Assembly: GCA_003224525.1 (NCBI GenBank) | Contig: QHZB01000200.1 | Location: forward strand, 1 to 32,397 | Length of the DNA: 32,397 bases | Reading direction: 5' to 3' | Source of the DNA: Acidobacteriota bacterium | GTDB lineage: Bacteria; Acidobacteriota; Terriglobia; Acidiferrales; UBA7541 | Shown: positions 8,435-16,848 of the stretch, piece after piece | How positions within the stretch are numbered: the stretch's first letter is position 1 | How the letters are laid out: each line of letters begins with the position of its first letter | Translations under genes and position numbers: made by a program | The notes under the pieces: generated by a model | What the model was told of the DNA's origin: nothing | What the model saw: only the letters and a program-made list of their open reading frames with translations | Database searches by the model: none

Positions 8435-8715
8435 CTCGCTGGGTCGAAACTGGAAGCTGTACCGTCCTACCACAAGGGGAACCCAGATGGTGACTGCTCG
8501 GCGCAGTTTTCTTCTGACGATGACCAGGGCGATTCTGTCCTGCAGTTGCAGCCATTCGACCTCAAAGCGATTGCAGCTAGCAGCTAGCGGTGGCCTTCTA
8601 CTGAGGTCTGGCGAGGCCAGAACTCGGGACAACTTCGGGACATTTGGAGAGCGAGAATTTTGTTGATTGTCCGTGTAAGCGACACCATCGAAGCACTTTA
8701 GTGTTTTCCCCTCTC
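8435..8715. other. Gap after ggt, no gene seen
   Basis: No supported coding sequence. It holds a short tandem GCAGCTA repeat near 8572-8587 and leads into the second tRNA 3' fragment. Frames reading antisense across the fragment give peptides of the RTGDPLLAKQ kind, which are artefacts of tRNA sequence. Confidence 0.4.
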
Positions 8716-8763
8716 TGCTTTGCAAGCAGGGGGTCGCCGGTTCGATCCCGGCCACGTCCACCA
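8716..8763 (+). tRNA. Second tRNA-Ala(UGC) 3' fragment (truncated)
   Basis: It has the same 48-base span as the fragment at 4581-4628: anticodon loop with TGC, complete T-arm GCCGG-TTCGATC-CCGGC, acceptor strand CACGTCC, A, CCA. It matches the first copy at 39 of 48 positions. Three T-stem pairs differ between the copies on both sides so that pairing is kept, which indicates that each came from a different working tRNA gene. The 5' half is missing here too. Likely a leftover attachment site. Confidence 0.7.
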
Positions 8764-8990
8764 ATTCTGTCTGATTGCAATGCACTTACCAGATTCAACT
8801 TTGCCCCAATCTCTCAGATTTGGTTCCAACTGTGCACGAATGCGGTTATTACAGTGCGACTGTGCACATTGGTGCCGCCAACAGAACGTCAGAGGCCACC
8901 GGTGCTATTTCGTTGGCTCTACGGTCTAGCTTTTCCAGAGCCTTCTCAATTGAGATTGAACCGATTCGATTGGGGAACCGAGGTTGTCAC
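8764..8990. other. Gap between tRNA fragment and TPR gene
   Basis: No gene is recognised. The stretch contains ACTGTGCACGAA (8829-8840), also present at 4446-4457 on the far side of the first tRNA fragment, plus a second GTGCAC palindrome. Shared 12-mers are expected by chance in a window of this size, so little weight is given to it. Confidence 0.3.
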
Positions 8991-10022
8991 TTAGCGGGTT
9001 TCTTTGATAGGCACGGACGTTCGGCGGCTCAGAGCGGCATATTTGCTCGCCAATTCCTTGTTGCCGAGTCTGCCGTAAATTTGCTCTAGCAAGGCATAAA
9101 TCTGCAGGTCAAGAATTACGCCTCTCGTGTCGCGCAGGGTCGCCGCTCTCTCGCCATCGGCTCTAGCATCTTCATAGTTTTTCATGCTCAAATTCACTTT
9201 GGCGCGTTCGTACCAAACCGCCCGGACGCTTGGGGTCAGCTCCACGGCGCGATCCAGGTGCTCTTTGGCTTCTTTGAGCTGGTTGTCTTTCATCAGAAAC
9301 CTCCCGTAGTTGTAATCCAGGAAGGCATCGAAGTGGCGCCCACGTTGATTGACGGCCTCAGCCTTTCGGTAGGCCTCGCCCGCACGGTCCACTTCTCCCA
9401 CTATTTCTATATTCAAAGCCAAATAATCCCAAGCACGTGGATCGCTTGCATCTATCGCTACAACTCTCTCGAAGTGTTTTACTGCGTCTGCATGGCGGTT
9501 TTCCATGTCAGACAGAGTCCCTAACTGAAAATTCGCGTCGACATTATCGGGATCGATTTGCCAGGCGTGCTGAAGTAAGCTGGTACCCTCTTTCACTTGC
9601 CCTTTCATGACTAGGATTTCGCCTCGTAGAGCCAGGGCAGCAGGTTCGCTGGGGTTCTTTTCCAATGCGACGAGTGAGGTAGAGTCGGCGCGCGCATACT
9701 GTCTTTGCTCCAACAAAAAGCGACCAAGGTACGCGTAGCCTCGGGACGCATCCGGCGCCAGTTCCTGGTAACGAACGAATGCGTCCTCGGCAGCCGTCGC
9801 GTTTCCTTTCAAGGCCAAGAGTCGCGCGCGGTCAAGCAGAGTCTCGGGGCAGTTCGGATAGGATTGCTCCAGGGAATCAAGGATCTGCTCAGCCTTGTCC
9901 AGCGCCTCACTGGCCAGCGCGCTGGAAATCGATTGAAGTTGCTGCTCTGCTCCCGCGCACTGTCCGGCAGAGGTCGGCCACGGCGCCCAGAGCGCCGTTA
10001 CAAGAACCAGAATCGCTTTCAT
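8991..10022 (-). CDS. Secreted tetratricopeptide-repeat protein (with ASPIC/UnbV partner)
   Basis: A 343-residue protein with a short signal peptide (MKAILVLVTALWAPW..SAG) and then TPR helices through most of its length, recognisable from phrases such as RGYAYLGRFLLEQRQYARAD, LALRGEILVMKGQVKEG and FQLGTLSDMENRHADAVKHF. TPRs form a right-handed solenoid for protein or peptide binding; location is likely periplasmic. Its ATG overlaps the stop of the upstream ASPIC/UnbV gene by four bases (ATGA), so the two are translated together and probably act together. It is the last gene of the long minus-strand run. The specific partner is unknown. Confidence 0.85.
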   Translation of the reverse strand: MKAILVLVTALWAPWPTSAGQCAGAEQQLQSISSALASEALDKAEQILDSLEQSYPNCPETLLDRARLLALKGNATAAEDAFVRYQELAPDASRGYAYLGRFLLEQRQYARADSTSLVALEKNPSEPAALALRGEILVMKGQVKEGTSLLQHAWQIDPDNVDANFQLGTLSDMENRHADAVKHFERVVAIDASDPRAWDYLALNIEIVGEVDRAGEAYRKAEAVNQRGRHFDAFLDYNYGRFLMKDNQLKEAKEHLDRAVELTPSVRAVWYERAKVNLSMKNYEDARADGERAATLRDTRGVILDLQIYALLEQIYGRLGNKELASKYAALSRRTSVPIKETR

Positions 10023-11734
10023 TGCTCGCTCTCGGTGATCTTCAGGATTTGATCGACCTTAACGTTTTGCAGAACCTGAGTCCTTCCGCTGGTCCAGCGC
10101 AACTCAATTTCTTTGATTCGTGTGTCACGGCCCAGGCCGAAATGGACGCGCTTATCTGAGGAACTAGCGAAACTCCCCGCAGTGGTTACATGGTTGTATT
10201 GCACCAAGCCGGATTCTCCCGTGAGTTTGATGCGCGTGCCAATTCCGTCTCGGTTGCTTTTGACGCCGATCGTCTGAAGCAGAATCCAATGGTTGTTGTT
10301 GGTTGTGGTGTTGTAAAGCAATTCGGCATGATCACCAATGGCGGATACAACCACATCAATCTTGCCGTCGTTATTGAGATCGCCGAACGCACACCCACGA
10401 TGGGCGGCACGGACTTGCATATCCGGCCCGGCTTGCGTGCTTGCATCGCGGAATGTCCCATCCTGGAGATTCTGGAACGCGGCGTTTGCCTGGCGGTAGT
10501 GTTGCTGAGGGTCGTCATCGGCGTTCTCACTGACGTGCGAGTTGGCGGTGAACAGATCCTTAAAACCATCGTTATCGAAGTCATAGATGCCATTGCCCCA
10601 ACCGCTCATCTTTAAACTGGGAAATCCTATACCAGCCTTGTAAGTATCCACACTGAAAGATCCGGTGCCCTCGTTACGGAACAGCGGGAACGTTTCACGT
10701 CCAAGGGCGGTGACAAAAAGGCTTGGCTTGCCATCGTTATTCCAGTCACGAAAATCTACGCCCATGCTGGATACCGGGATCCCGTCCTCCGTGAAGGCCA
10801 CGAAGGATTCCACTCCTACTTCCTCGAAGCTCTTACCCCCGCGATTCTTGAATAGAAAATTTCTTTCCTTGTCGTTCGCGACGAAGATATCCATCCAACC
10901 ATCACCATTGTAGTCGGCGATGGCTACACCCATGCCCTTCCCGATATGTTCTGCTATGCCTGTTGCGGCAGAGACGTCCGTGAACGTGCCATCACCATTA
11001 TTGTGATACAGAAAATTCGGCTCTCCCTTGTACATGGTCGGTGAGCATGAGAGGCGCCGACCGGGGGGGCCGCAGACTTTGGAAGTCTCGAACGTCCAGT
11101 CCAGGTAGTTACTCACAAATAGATCTAAGCGGCCGTCGTTGTCGTAATCGATCCATGCGGCTGATATAGACCAAAGTTTTTTGCCATTGGGGCCGATGCC
11201 GGCCACTCCTGCGCGCTCAGTAACATCAGTGAACGTACCATCGCCATTGTTGTGATACAGCGCATTGCGGTTGACTCCGGTGACGTAAATATCTGGAAAC
11301 CCGTCGTTATCAAAGTCAGCCACCGCGACGCCCACACTGTAGCCATAACCTTTAACGCCCGCACGATCAGTTACGTCTGTAAAGGTGCCATCGCGGTTAT
11401 TGTGGTAGAGGCGGTTTGAAAATTCAGGACTATCCTTCGCTAGGCCGGGGATGCGTGCACCGTTAGTAAAAAAAATATCGAGATACCCGTCGTTATCGTA
11501 GTCCAAGAGCGCTACGCCCCCGAGGACCGCGTCAATTACAGGCTTGTCGTCGGTCGTGCTGTTGTTGAGAATGAAGTCGACGCGTGATAGCTTCTGGTGG
11601 TTCTCAAATCGGATCTGCGAACGCTCCATGGCCTGCGGAGGCAAGGCCAGCAAGGTAACAGTAAACACGCCAGAAACGAGGGCCTTTATACCGTTTTTAC
11701 GGACACGGATTTTTATCTGACGGTATAAATTCAT
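10019..11734 (-). CDS. ASPIC/UnbV seven-repeat FG-GAP/VCBS beta-propeller protein (copy 1)
   Basis: A 571-residue exported protein. Seven calcium-type repeats of the form DxDxDGxxDIFV are visible (DYDNDGYLDIFF, DFDNDGFPDIYV, DYDNDGRLDLFV, DYNGDGWMDIFV, DWNNDGKPSLFV, DFDNDGFKDLFT, DLNNDGKIDVVV), as expected for a seven-bladed propeller. The C-terminus is an ASPIC/UnbV domain (RDGIGTRIKL...SSSDKRVHFGLG...IELRW). ATG 11734 is preferred over the in-frame 11764 because GGAGG lies ten bases upstream. Such proteins (CRTAC1-like) are expanded in acidobacteria; they are thought to bind glycans or proteins outside the inner membrane, but the function is not established. It is coupled to the TPR gene 8991-10022. 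Confidence 0.9.
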   Translation of the reverse strand: MNLYRQIKIRVRKNGIKALVSGVFTVTLLALPPQAMERSQIRFENHQKLSRVDFILNNSTTDDKPVIDAVLGGVALLDYDNDGYLDIFFTNGARIPGLAKDSPEFSNRLYHNNRDGTFTDVTDRAGVKGYGYSVGVAVADFDNDGFPDIYVTGVNRNALYHNNGDGTFTDVTERAGVAGIGPNGKKLWSISAAWIDYDNDGRLDLFVSNYLDWTFETSKVCGPPGRRLSCSPTMYKGEPNFLYHNNGDGTFTDVSAATGIAEHIGKGMGVAIADYNGDGWMDIFVANDKERNFLFKNRGGKSFEEVGVESFVAFTEDGIPVSSMGVDFRDWNNDGKPSLFVTALGRETFPLFRNEGTGSFSVDTYKAGIGFPSLKMSGWGNGIYDFDNDGFKDLFTANSHVSENADDDPQQHYRQANAAFQNLQDGTFRDASTQAGPDMQVRAAHRGCAFGDLNNDGKIDVVVSAIGDHAELLYNTTTNNNHWILLQTIGVKSNRDGIGTRIKLTGESGLVQYNHVTTAGSFASSSDKRVHFGLGRDTRIKEIELRWTSGRTQVLQNVKVDQILKITESEQ

Positions 11735-11892
11735 TGGGCTTAATCCTCCAATGTCGAAAGACAAAGAGTCGGAATTTTACACTGAAAAAGCGTTTACCGA
11801 ATTGCTCGCCTACTCGGACTGCATGACACGATTCGCTTCTCAGAAGCCGGGGACAGCGTTCGCTGCGGCAAGCGTGTTTTTCCTCTCCGCAT
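11735..11892 (-). promoter_or_regulatory. Spacer before ASPIC/UnbV copy 1, weak promoter candidate
   Basis: On the minus strand a TAAAAT box (11779-11774) lies 40 bases upstream of ATG 11734, without a convincing -35 element. Transcription could also come from the upstream genes of the run. Otherwise nothing is recognised. Confidence 0.3.
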
Positions 11893-12024
11893 TCAGCTGG
11901 CTCCCCAGTTCGGGGGAACACTTACGTACGAACGATCCAACGCGGCGATCGAAGCGCACCCCAACAGCCGTAGCGTGCGCTTGACGTCGGCGCGCAGGAT
12001 CTCCAGAGCCTGCGCCACGCCAGC
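11893..12024 (-). pseudogene. C-terminal remnant of an FMN alpha-hydroxy-acid (lactate) oxidase/dehydrogenase
   Basis: The last 43 codons of this frame read AGVAQALEILRADVKRTLRL-LGCASIAALDRSYV, which matches the C-terminal helix region of LldD/glycolate-oxidase-type flavoproteins (pattern xGVxxALEILRAELxxTLxLxGCxSIAxL). Nothing else of that enzyme is present: at about 12025 the sequence switches abruptly, still in frame, into a truncated SDR gene. The best reading is a deletion that removed the SDR 3' end, the intergenic space and about 300 codons of the oxidase. A lactate-oxidising enzyme would be logical here because non-phosphorylative fucose breakdown yields L-lactate. The family match is by pattern recognition only. 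Confidence 0.5.
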
Positions 12025-12579
12025 TTTTGCCACGGAGTAGGTCATAGCGATCACGGCGCCCTTACTCATCGAATAAGCAAAGCGGTCGGAAAGACCGGAA
12101 GATCCCCGATGGAATCCATGTTCAGGATCACGCCACCGCCGTTGGCTCTCATGCGCGCGGCGGAAGCGTACATGCAATTGTAGAATCCCTTCACGTTCAC
12201 TTGGAATATGCGCTCGAAGTCTGCTTCCGTCGTGTTTTCCAGCGATCCGATGTACGAAACGCCTGCGTTGTTTACAAGAATATGAAGGGGCCCTGAACTG
12301 GCGAATTCATCGAATCTGGAAGTCACTTCTTCTTGGCTCGTTACGTCACGGGAGAGCCGACGCGTTGCCGCCCTTGGCAGTAATTTGTTGGCAAGTTTCT
12401 GTCGCATCTTTCTGATTCACATCCAGAATACGGACCGTCAAGCCATTCGCCGCGACTCTCAGGGCGATGGCTCGTCCAATGCCGCTACCGCCACCGGTTA
12501 TGACGGCGACTTTGCTGTCAAGTCGGAAACTCTTCGTCTGGGTGTCTTGATTTGTCAGAGAGAGACGCCTCTTTTCCAT
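12025..12579 (-). pseudogene. Broken SDR dehydrogenase (fucose/keto-deoxy-fuconate type): two frameshifts and lost C-terminus
   Basis: Pieces of one short-chain dehydrogenase lie in two frames. The N-terminus from 12579 has the nucleotide-binding TGGGSGIGRAI. An extra C in a CCC run near 12350 shifts the frame into DVTSQEEV...LVNNAGVSYIG...VNVKGFYNC. A missing base near 12085 shifts back into DRFAYSMSKGAV, which contains the catalytic YxxxK. After SVAK the normal SDR ending (RVN..PG.., then the C-terminal VTG..LPVDGG-type region) is absent and oxidase-like sequence follows. The start overlaps the uxaA-like gene by 25 bases, so it belonged to the same operon. It would have oxidised L-fucose or 2-keto-3-deoxy-L-fuconate. 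The single-base shifts could be sequencing errors, but the lost C-terminus could not. Confidence 0.8.
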
Positions 12580-14204
12580 GGGATGAAGTCTTCTTGCCCT
12601 TTTAGTTCAGCCTTGGTGCGGACGTCGCCGTTTGCGACTCTAATCACATAGTCCAAAATGGCTTCGCCCGTTTGCTCGATCGTTTTTTCTCCCGAGATAA
12701 CGCCACCTGTGTCGATATCAATGATGTCTGACATGCGCTCAGCCAACTCTGAATTGGTCGAGAGCTTCACGACTGGCGTGATGGGATTTCCTGTCGGTGT
12801 GCCCAGGCCCGTCGTAAACAAAACCACGCTGGCTCCCGCGCCCACTTGTGCCGTGACGCACTCCACATCGTTGCCTGGAGTACACTGCAGATTCAAGCCC
12901 GGCTCGGTCGAGTATTCGGGATAATCAAGTACTGCAGTCACCGGAGAGGTGCCGCCTTTCTTCGCAGCTCCGGCGGACTTCATGGCGTCGGTAATCAATC
13001 CATCGCGGATGTTCCCAGGAGACGGGTTCATTTCAAAACCGGACCCAACTGATTTTGCACGGGCTTGATAGTCCCGCATCAGCTCCACAAATCGGTCAGA
13101 AATCTCGCTTCGCGCGCTGCGATTGATGAGTTCCTGTTCCACGCCGCATAACTCGGGGAATTCAGAGAGTATCGTCCGGCCACCTAGTGCAATGAGGAGA
13201 TCGGCTGTGTGTCCGATGGCGGGATTGGCCGAGAGTCCGGAGAATCCATCCGATCCTCCGCATTTCAGACCCACACATAGGTGAGAAATTGCCGCCGGTG
13301 TGCGCTCGGCCTGGTTGGCTTCCACCAGACCTAGAAATGTCCGCTGAATTGCTTCTGAGAGCATGGCGAATTCCGTACCGCTTTGTTGCTGCTCCAGTAT
13401 GAAGAGCGGCTTGTCGAAATTCGGCGCGCGCTTGCGTAGTTGTTGGCGAAGAATCCCGATCTGCGCATGCTGACAGCCTAGGCTTAGGACCGTAACCCCG
13501 GCCACATTGGGATGATTAATGTAGCCCGCGATGAGCCCACAGAGGTTGTTGGAATCCTCTCGGGTTCCGCCGCAGCCACCTTGATGTACCAGAAACTTGA
13601 TACCGTCGATGTTTTTGAAAACTCGCGCCCGTCGAGGATCGCCGCCGTTTGCTGGCAAGACTCCGGCCTTCAGCTCTTCTGTTCGACCTTCTCGATAGAG
13701 TGTCGCCAACTCAGACACTTGGTGTCGGTACACCTGAGGGGGCGCAAAGCCCAGCTCCTCTTCGAACGCCTGCTTCAGAACAATGATATTTCTGTTTTCA
13801 CAAAACACGAGCGGGACCACAAGCCAGTAGTTCCGAGTACCTACTTGGCCGTCCGACCTGCGGTATCCCAGGAAGGTCTGCTGCTTCCATCGTGAAACGT
13901 CAGGAGGTGCCCAACGGTATCCTTGTGACTGCTGGTGAAAGCTAGCGGCCTGATGCTGAATGTTGCTCGTGGTGAGCCTCTCGCCCTGCCGCACCGGCTT
14001 CGCGGCCCTGCCGACGATGACACCGTACATGATCACATCCGCACCGATTGCCAGATCTTCTGTCGCGAACTTATGTTTGGCGGGTATGTCAGAGACGAGC
14101 GTGTAGTTATTGCCAGAGAACGCAATCTGCTCTCTTTGATTCAGGTCCGTCAATGCAATTAGCACGTTATCACTTGGGTCGAGTTTTAAAATCCTATTTC
14201 TCAT
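12555..14204 (-). CDS. UxaA/altronate-dehydratase-family protein (SAF + large domain)
   Basis: A 549-residue protein. Residues 1 to about 75 form the SAF-type small domain seen at the front of UxaA and GarD enzymes (LKLDPSDNVLIAL...). The rest is the large catalytic domain with YRRSDGQVGTRNYWLV, HQGGCGG, LGCQ and the strongly conserved GLKCGGSDGFSG. Family members are iron-dependent dehydratases of sugar acids such as altronate or galactarate. ATG 14204 is chosen since it gives family-like length and overlaps the lactonase gene by 11 bases; ATG 14270 would overlap by 77. Its position after the lactonase suggests it acts on fuconate or a later keto acid, although an enolase-type L-fuconate dehydratase is also in the window. 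Confidence 0.88.
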   Translation of the reverse strand: MRNRILKLDPSDNVLIALTDLNQREQIAFSGNNYTLVSDIPAKHKFATEDLAIGADVIMYGVIVGRAAKPVRQGERLTTSNIQHQAASFHQQSQGYRWAPPDVSRWKQQTFLGYRRSDGQVGTRNYWLVVPLVFCENRNIIVLKQAFEEELGFAPPQVYRHQVSELATLYREGRTEELKAGVLPANGGDPRRARVFKNIDGIKFLVHQGGCGGTREDSNNLCGLIAGYINHPNVAGVTVLSLGCQHAQIGILRQQLRKRAPNFDKPLFILEQQQSGTEFAMLSEAIQRTFLGLVEANQAERTPAAISHLCVGLKCGGSDGFSGLSANPAIGHTADLLIALGGRTILSEFPELCGVEQELINRSARSEISDRFVELMRDYQARAKSVGSGFEMNPSPGNIRDGLITDAMKSAGAAKKGGTSPVTAVLDYPEYSTEPGLNLQCTPGNDVECVTAQVGAGASVVLFTTGLGTPTGNPITPVVKLSTNSELAERMSDIIDIDTGGVISGEKTIEQTGEAILDYVIRVANGDVRTKAELKGQEDFIPWKRGVSL

Positions 14205-15138
14205 TGCGAGCGCACCCTCGTCGTGAAGCGTGAGCGGCGTCACCTTCGCGTTTGCCTTTGCCATTGGCAACCGTATGCTGCGAATCGCCGGGTAGTTGCT
14301 TTTGTCGCGTTCCTAACTTCCAAAACTGCTGCGCGTTTTCACCTAGCGCAGCCTCTTGCACCTCGGTCGCGTGCTGGCTGAGGTAACTCTCAACCAAATC
14401 GATGGCGCGCGTATATGAGGCTGCTAACGTGCAAACGGGCCAATCGGAACCGATCATCAGCCGGCGGGGTCCGAAGGTTTCGAAGGCCACATCCATATAT
14501 GGAGCAATGTGCTCGGGCTTCCAGTTCCGCCAGTCGGCTTCCGTCACCAATCCTGACAATTTGCAGAAGACGTTCGGAATCGTCCCCAGCTCCCGCATTC
14601 CGCGCTCCCAAGGGCGGAGGCTTCCACTCTTGATCGGCGGTTTGGCAAGATGATCCAAAACGAAGCGTTGGCGAGGGAAGCGTCTCACGAACTCCGCCGC
14701 GACAGGAAGATGCTTGGGATAGATGAGCAGGTCGTAGGCGAGATCAAACTCTTCAAGCAAAGAAATGCCCCGGAGGAATTCCGGTTGCAGCAGGAATCGA
14801 TCGTTTGGTTCACTCTGCACGATGTGGCGAATCCCAACCAGCTTGGGGTTTCCTGCAAAGGCTTCCAATTGCGAACGGACGTTGGAGGACCGCAGATCGA
14901 CCCATCCGACCACACCCAAAATGAACGAAGCGTCTGTGGCCAGTTCGAGGAGCCATCGAGTCTCTTCCAGCGTCTGCCGCGCCTGAACGGCTACAGATCC
15001 CTGAAATCCTTTACTCTCTAATTCGATCTTTAGATCGTTCGGAAGGAAATCACGACGCAGGGATGCCATCGAATCGTCAATCCAAGCGTATTCGCTTTGG
15101 TCATAAACCCAGAAGTGCTGATGTGCGTCAATGCGCAT
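14194..15138 (-). CDS. Amidohydrolase-2 lactonase (L-fuconolactonase type)
   Basis: A 314-residue TIM-barrel hydrolase. It begins with MRIDAHQHFWVYD (the HxH metal site), then has IRHIVQSE, VLDHLAKPPI and the C-terminal MIGSDWPVC with the catalytic aspartate. This order is that of L-fucono-1,5-lactonase and L-rhamnono-gamma-lactonase. It would open the lactone made by the sugar dehydrogenase, giving L-fuconate. The last 35 or so residues (..GKGKREGDAAHASRRGC..) are a basic, low-complexity tail beyond the usual family end, perhaps a product of read-through into the next gene's start, with which it overlaps. It is followed by uxaA-like and the broken SDR, forming a pathway operon with the fucosidase upstream. 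Confidence 0.85.
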   Translation of the reverse strand: MRIDAHQHFWVYDQSEYAWIDDSMASLRRDFLPNDLKIELESKGFQGSVAVQARQTLEETRWLLELATDASFILGVVGWVDLRSSNVRSQLEAFAGNPKLVGIRHIVQSEPNDRFLLQPEFLRGISLLEEFDLAYDLLIYPKHLPVAAEFVRRFPRQRFVLDHLAKPPIKSGSLRPWERGMRELGTIPNVFCKLSGLVTEADWRNWKPEHIAPYMDVAFETFGPRRLMIGSDWPVCTLAASYTRAIDLVESYLSQHATEVQEAALGENAQQFWKLGTRQKQLPGDSQHTVANGKGKREGDAAHASRRGCARNEK

Positions 15139-15362
15139 TCTTCGCTATCCTATAGGCCTTGCAGCGGAGGTTCCTGCGCAGCTGTCAACTGGACGACACT
15201 TCATCTCCCATCAATCCCCCCGTACAATTCAGCACAAGGGTCCTTTGTTTTCGAATTACCTTCGCAGTTCGAAACCGCGAAACCGGGCTCTGCTTCGCAA
15301 TTGTCGGCAAAGGCGTCGGTCAATTGGACGTTCGCCGACTCTGCGGCCCGGCCGTCGAACGA
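15139..15362. other. Spacer between fucosidase and lactonase genes
   Basis: 224 bases without a recognisable gene or strong promoter. It is longer than other gaps in this run, so an internal promoter is possible, but none was seen. Confidence 0.3.
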
Positions 15363-16793
15363 TCAAGATACCGGACCCGTAATCTTCAGCACGTAGGCAT
15401 ACCGTCCAGGAAGAGTTGAGGGCAACTTCACTGTGATGTCGTCGCCCTGTTGAGACCAAACGAGTGACCCTGACTCGCCAAGCAAATTGATCTGTGAACC
15501 CGCCTTCGGGGAAAGAGACTTGAGCGTGACGGTAGTTGTCTTTGGCTGGCTGAGGAGTGTTGCGTAAACGGTGGAGCCCTTCTCGGTGAACCGCACGGAA
15601 ATGCCGTCGGCGGTCTCGCCGACCGCGCGTTTCCACGGATGCGTGCCATAGATCGCCTCGCCATTCCTCTGAAGCCACGCACCAAGCACCCGCAAGCGGT
15701 CCATTTGAACGTCAGGGATGGTGCCGTCGGCTTCCGGTCCCACGTCGAGCAGAAGATTTCCGTTCTTACTCACGATATCCACCAACAGATGAATAAGATC
15801 GACTGGCGCGATCGTCTCAGCTTCACCCTCGGCACGGTTATAGCCGAAGGACCGTCCAAGCCCACGGCACTCTTCCCACTTAGTGAGACTGATCTTATCC
15901 AAGGTTTGGTATTCCGGAGATGTGAAATCAGAATGTTTGACGCCAAAGCGGTCATCGATGACGCCATCTGGGACCGCGTTGTAATATTCCGCCATAATTT
16001 CGAGGGGATGACCGGACTTAGGATAGTCGATGTCGTTCCAAAGCACCGCGGGATGGTAGCGCTGGATGAGTTCCCGCACGTGAGCGTCGGCATATTTGCC
16101 GTAAGCTTCGCTTTGCGGCTTCACCGCTTCATAATCAGCGGGAATACGGATAGGACCAGGTACAAATGTCCAATCGTAGCCGCCTGAGTAGTAGAGGCCC
16201 ATACGCAAACCCTGGTCGCGGACAGCGGTAGCCAACTCGCCGACGATATCGCGCGAAGCGTGCTGCCTGTCAGTCGGAAGCTTAGGATTTGGCGTCGAAC
16301 TGGGCCAGAGTGTAAATCCATCATGATGCTTCGTGGTGAGCACGACATATTTCGCGCCAGCGTCGTGGAATATTTTAGCCCAGGTGTCCGGCTTCCACTT
16401 TTGAATCTCGCGGTCGAAGACCGGAGCGAAGTTGTAGTAATCGTAGTCAGCGCCATAATGCTCGCGATGGTAGGCCTGCGTCGGCGCTCCGTCGAGCCGC
16501 ATGCTGTTCAAATACCATTCTGCATAGGGGTTGTGTGTGATGTAGTCCGGCGAGGTGAAGTCATGTTCAGGATGAATGAGCGGCGCCCAACCAGGAACGG
16601 AATAAAGACCCCAGTGAATGAATATCCCGAGTTTTGCGTCGCCATACCATTGAGGAAGCGGATGCTTGTTGAGCGATTCGAGACTTGCTTCGTAGTGCGA
16701 AGGCGACTGCGCCTGTAGACAGGGGGAAACGAGAAAACACAACAGCAGAATGATAGCGGTCCTGCTCGATCTGCAAACCTGAAAAGCAAACAT
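15363..16793 (-). CDS. GH29 alpha-L-fucosidase, Sec-exported (copy 1)
   Basis: A 476-residue glycoside hydrolase. The ATG at 16793 follows AGGAGA at ideal spacing (a GTG at 16808 within that site is rejected), and a signal peptide with hydrophobic core ILLLCFLVSPC follows. GH29 markers are FIHWGLYSVPGWAP, YVVLTTKHHDGF with the paired histidines, MGLYYSGGYDW, and the nucleophile region PAVLWNDIDYP, where Asp254 is the probable nucleophile. NLLLDVGPEADG also matches the family. A C-terminal beta-domain follows from about residue 385. It removes alpha-linked L-fucose from glycans, probably in the periplasm or outside. It lies 55 bases downstream of the large TPR gene and upstream of the lactonase, so it supplies the pathway's substrate. 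Confidence 0.93.
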   Translation of the reverse strand: MFAFQVCRSSRTAIILLLCFLVSPCLQAQSPSHYEASLESLNKHPLPQWYGDAKLGIFIHWGLYSVPGWAPLIHPEHDFTSPDYITHNPYAEWYLNSMRLDGAPTQAYHREHYGADYDYYNFAPVFDREIQKWKPDTWAKIFHDAGAKYVVLTTKHHDGFTLWPSSTPNPKLPTDRQHASRDIVGELATAVRDQGLRMGLYYSGGYDWTFVPGPIRIPADYEAVKPQSEAYGKYADAHVRELIQRYHPAVLWNDIDYPKSGHPLEIMAEYYNAVPDGVIDDRFGVKHSDFTSPEYQTLDKISLTKWEECRGLGRSFGYNRAEGEAETIAPVDLIHLLVDIVSKNGNLLLDVGPEADGTIPDVQMDRLRVLGAWLQRNGEAIYGTHPWKRAVGETADGISVRFTEKGSTVYATLLSQPKTTTVTLKSLSPKAGSQINLLGESGSLVWSQQGDDITVKLPSTLPGRYAYVLKITGPVS

Positions 16794-16848
16794 TCTGTAT
16801 CTCCTCACTGAACAAATTCACAGCCGGAACTAAAAACCGGGCGGCCCT

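Noticed and set aside
8598-8798. Minus-strand open frames with RDRTGDPLLAKQ and AGIEPATPCLQS peptides
   Set aside because: Antisense to the second tRNA fragment; the same artefact in two frames.
4446-8840. Shared 12-mer ACTGTGCACGAA near both tRNA fragments as attachment cores
   Set aside because: Shared 12-mers are expected many times by chance in 32 kb, and the two copies lie on opposite sides of the fragments at different distances.
10190-10615. Plus-strand open frame of about 140 codons opposite the ASPIC/UnbV gene
   Set aside because: A mirror of the repetitive DNDG-coding sequence; the same shadow appears opposite copy 3 at 28031-28789.
11751-11984. Plus-strand open frame of 77 codons
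   Set aside because: It overlaps the leader of the ASPIC/UnbV gene and the oxidase remnant on the other strand, has no recognisable domain and no convincing ribosome-binding site.
12658-12924. Plus-strand open frame opposite the UxaA-like gene
   Set aside because: Lies entirely within a clearly coding minus-strand gene; no family features.
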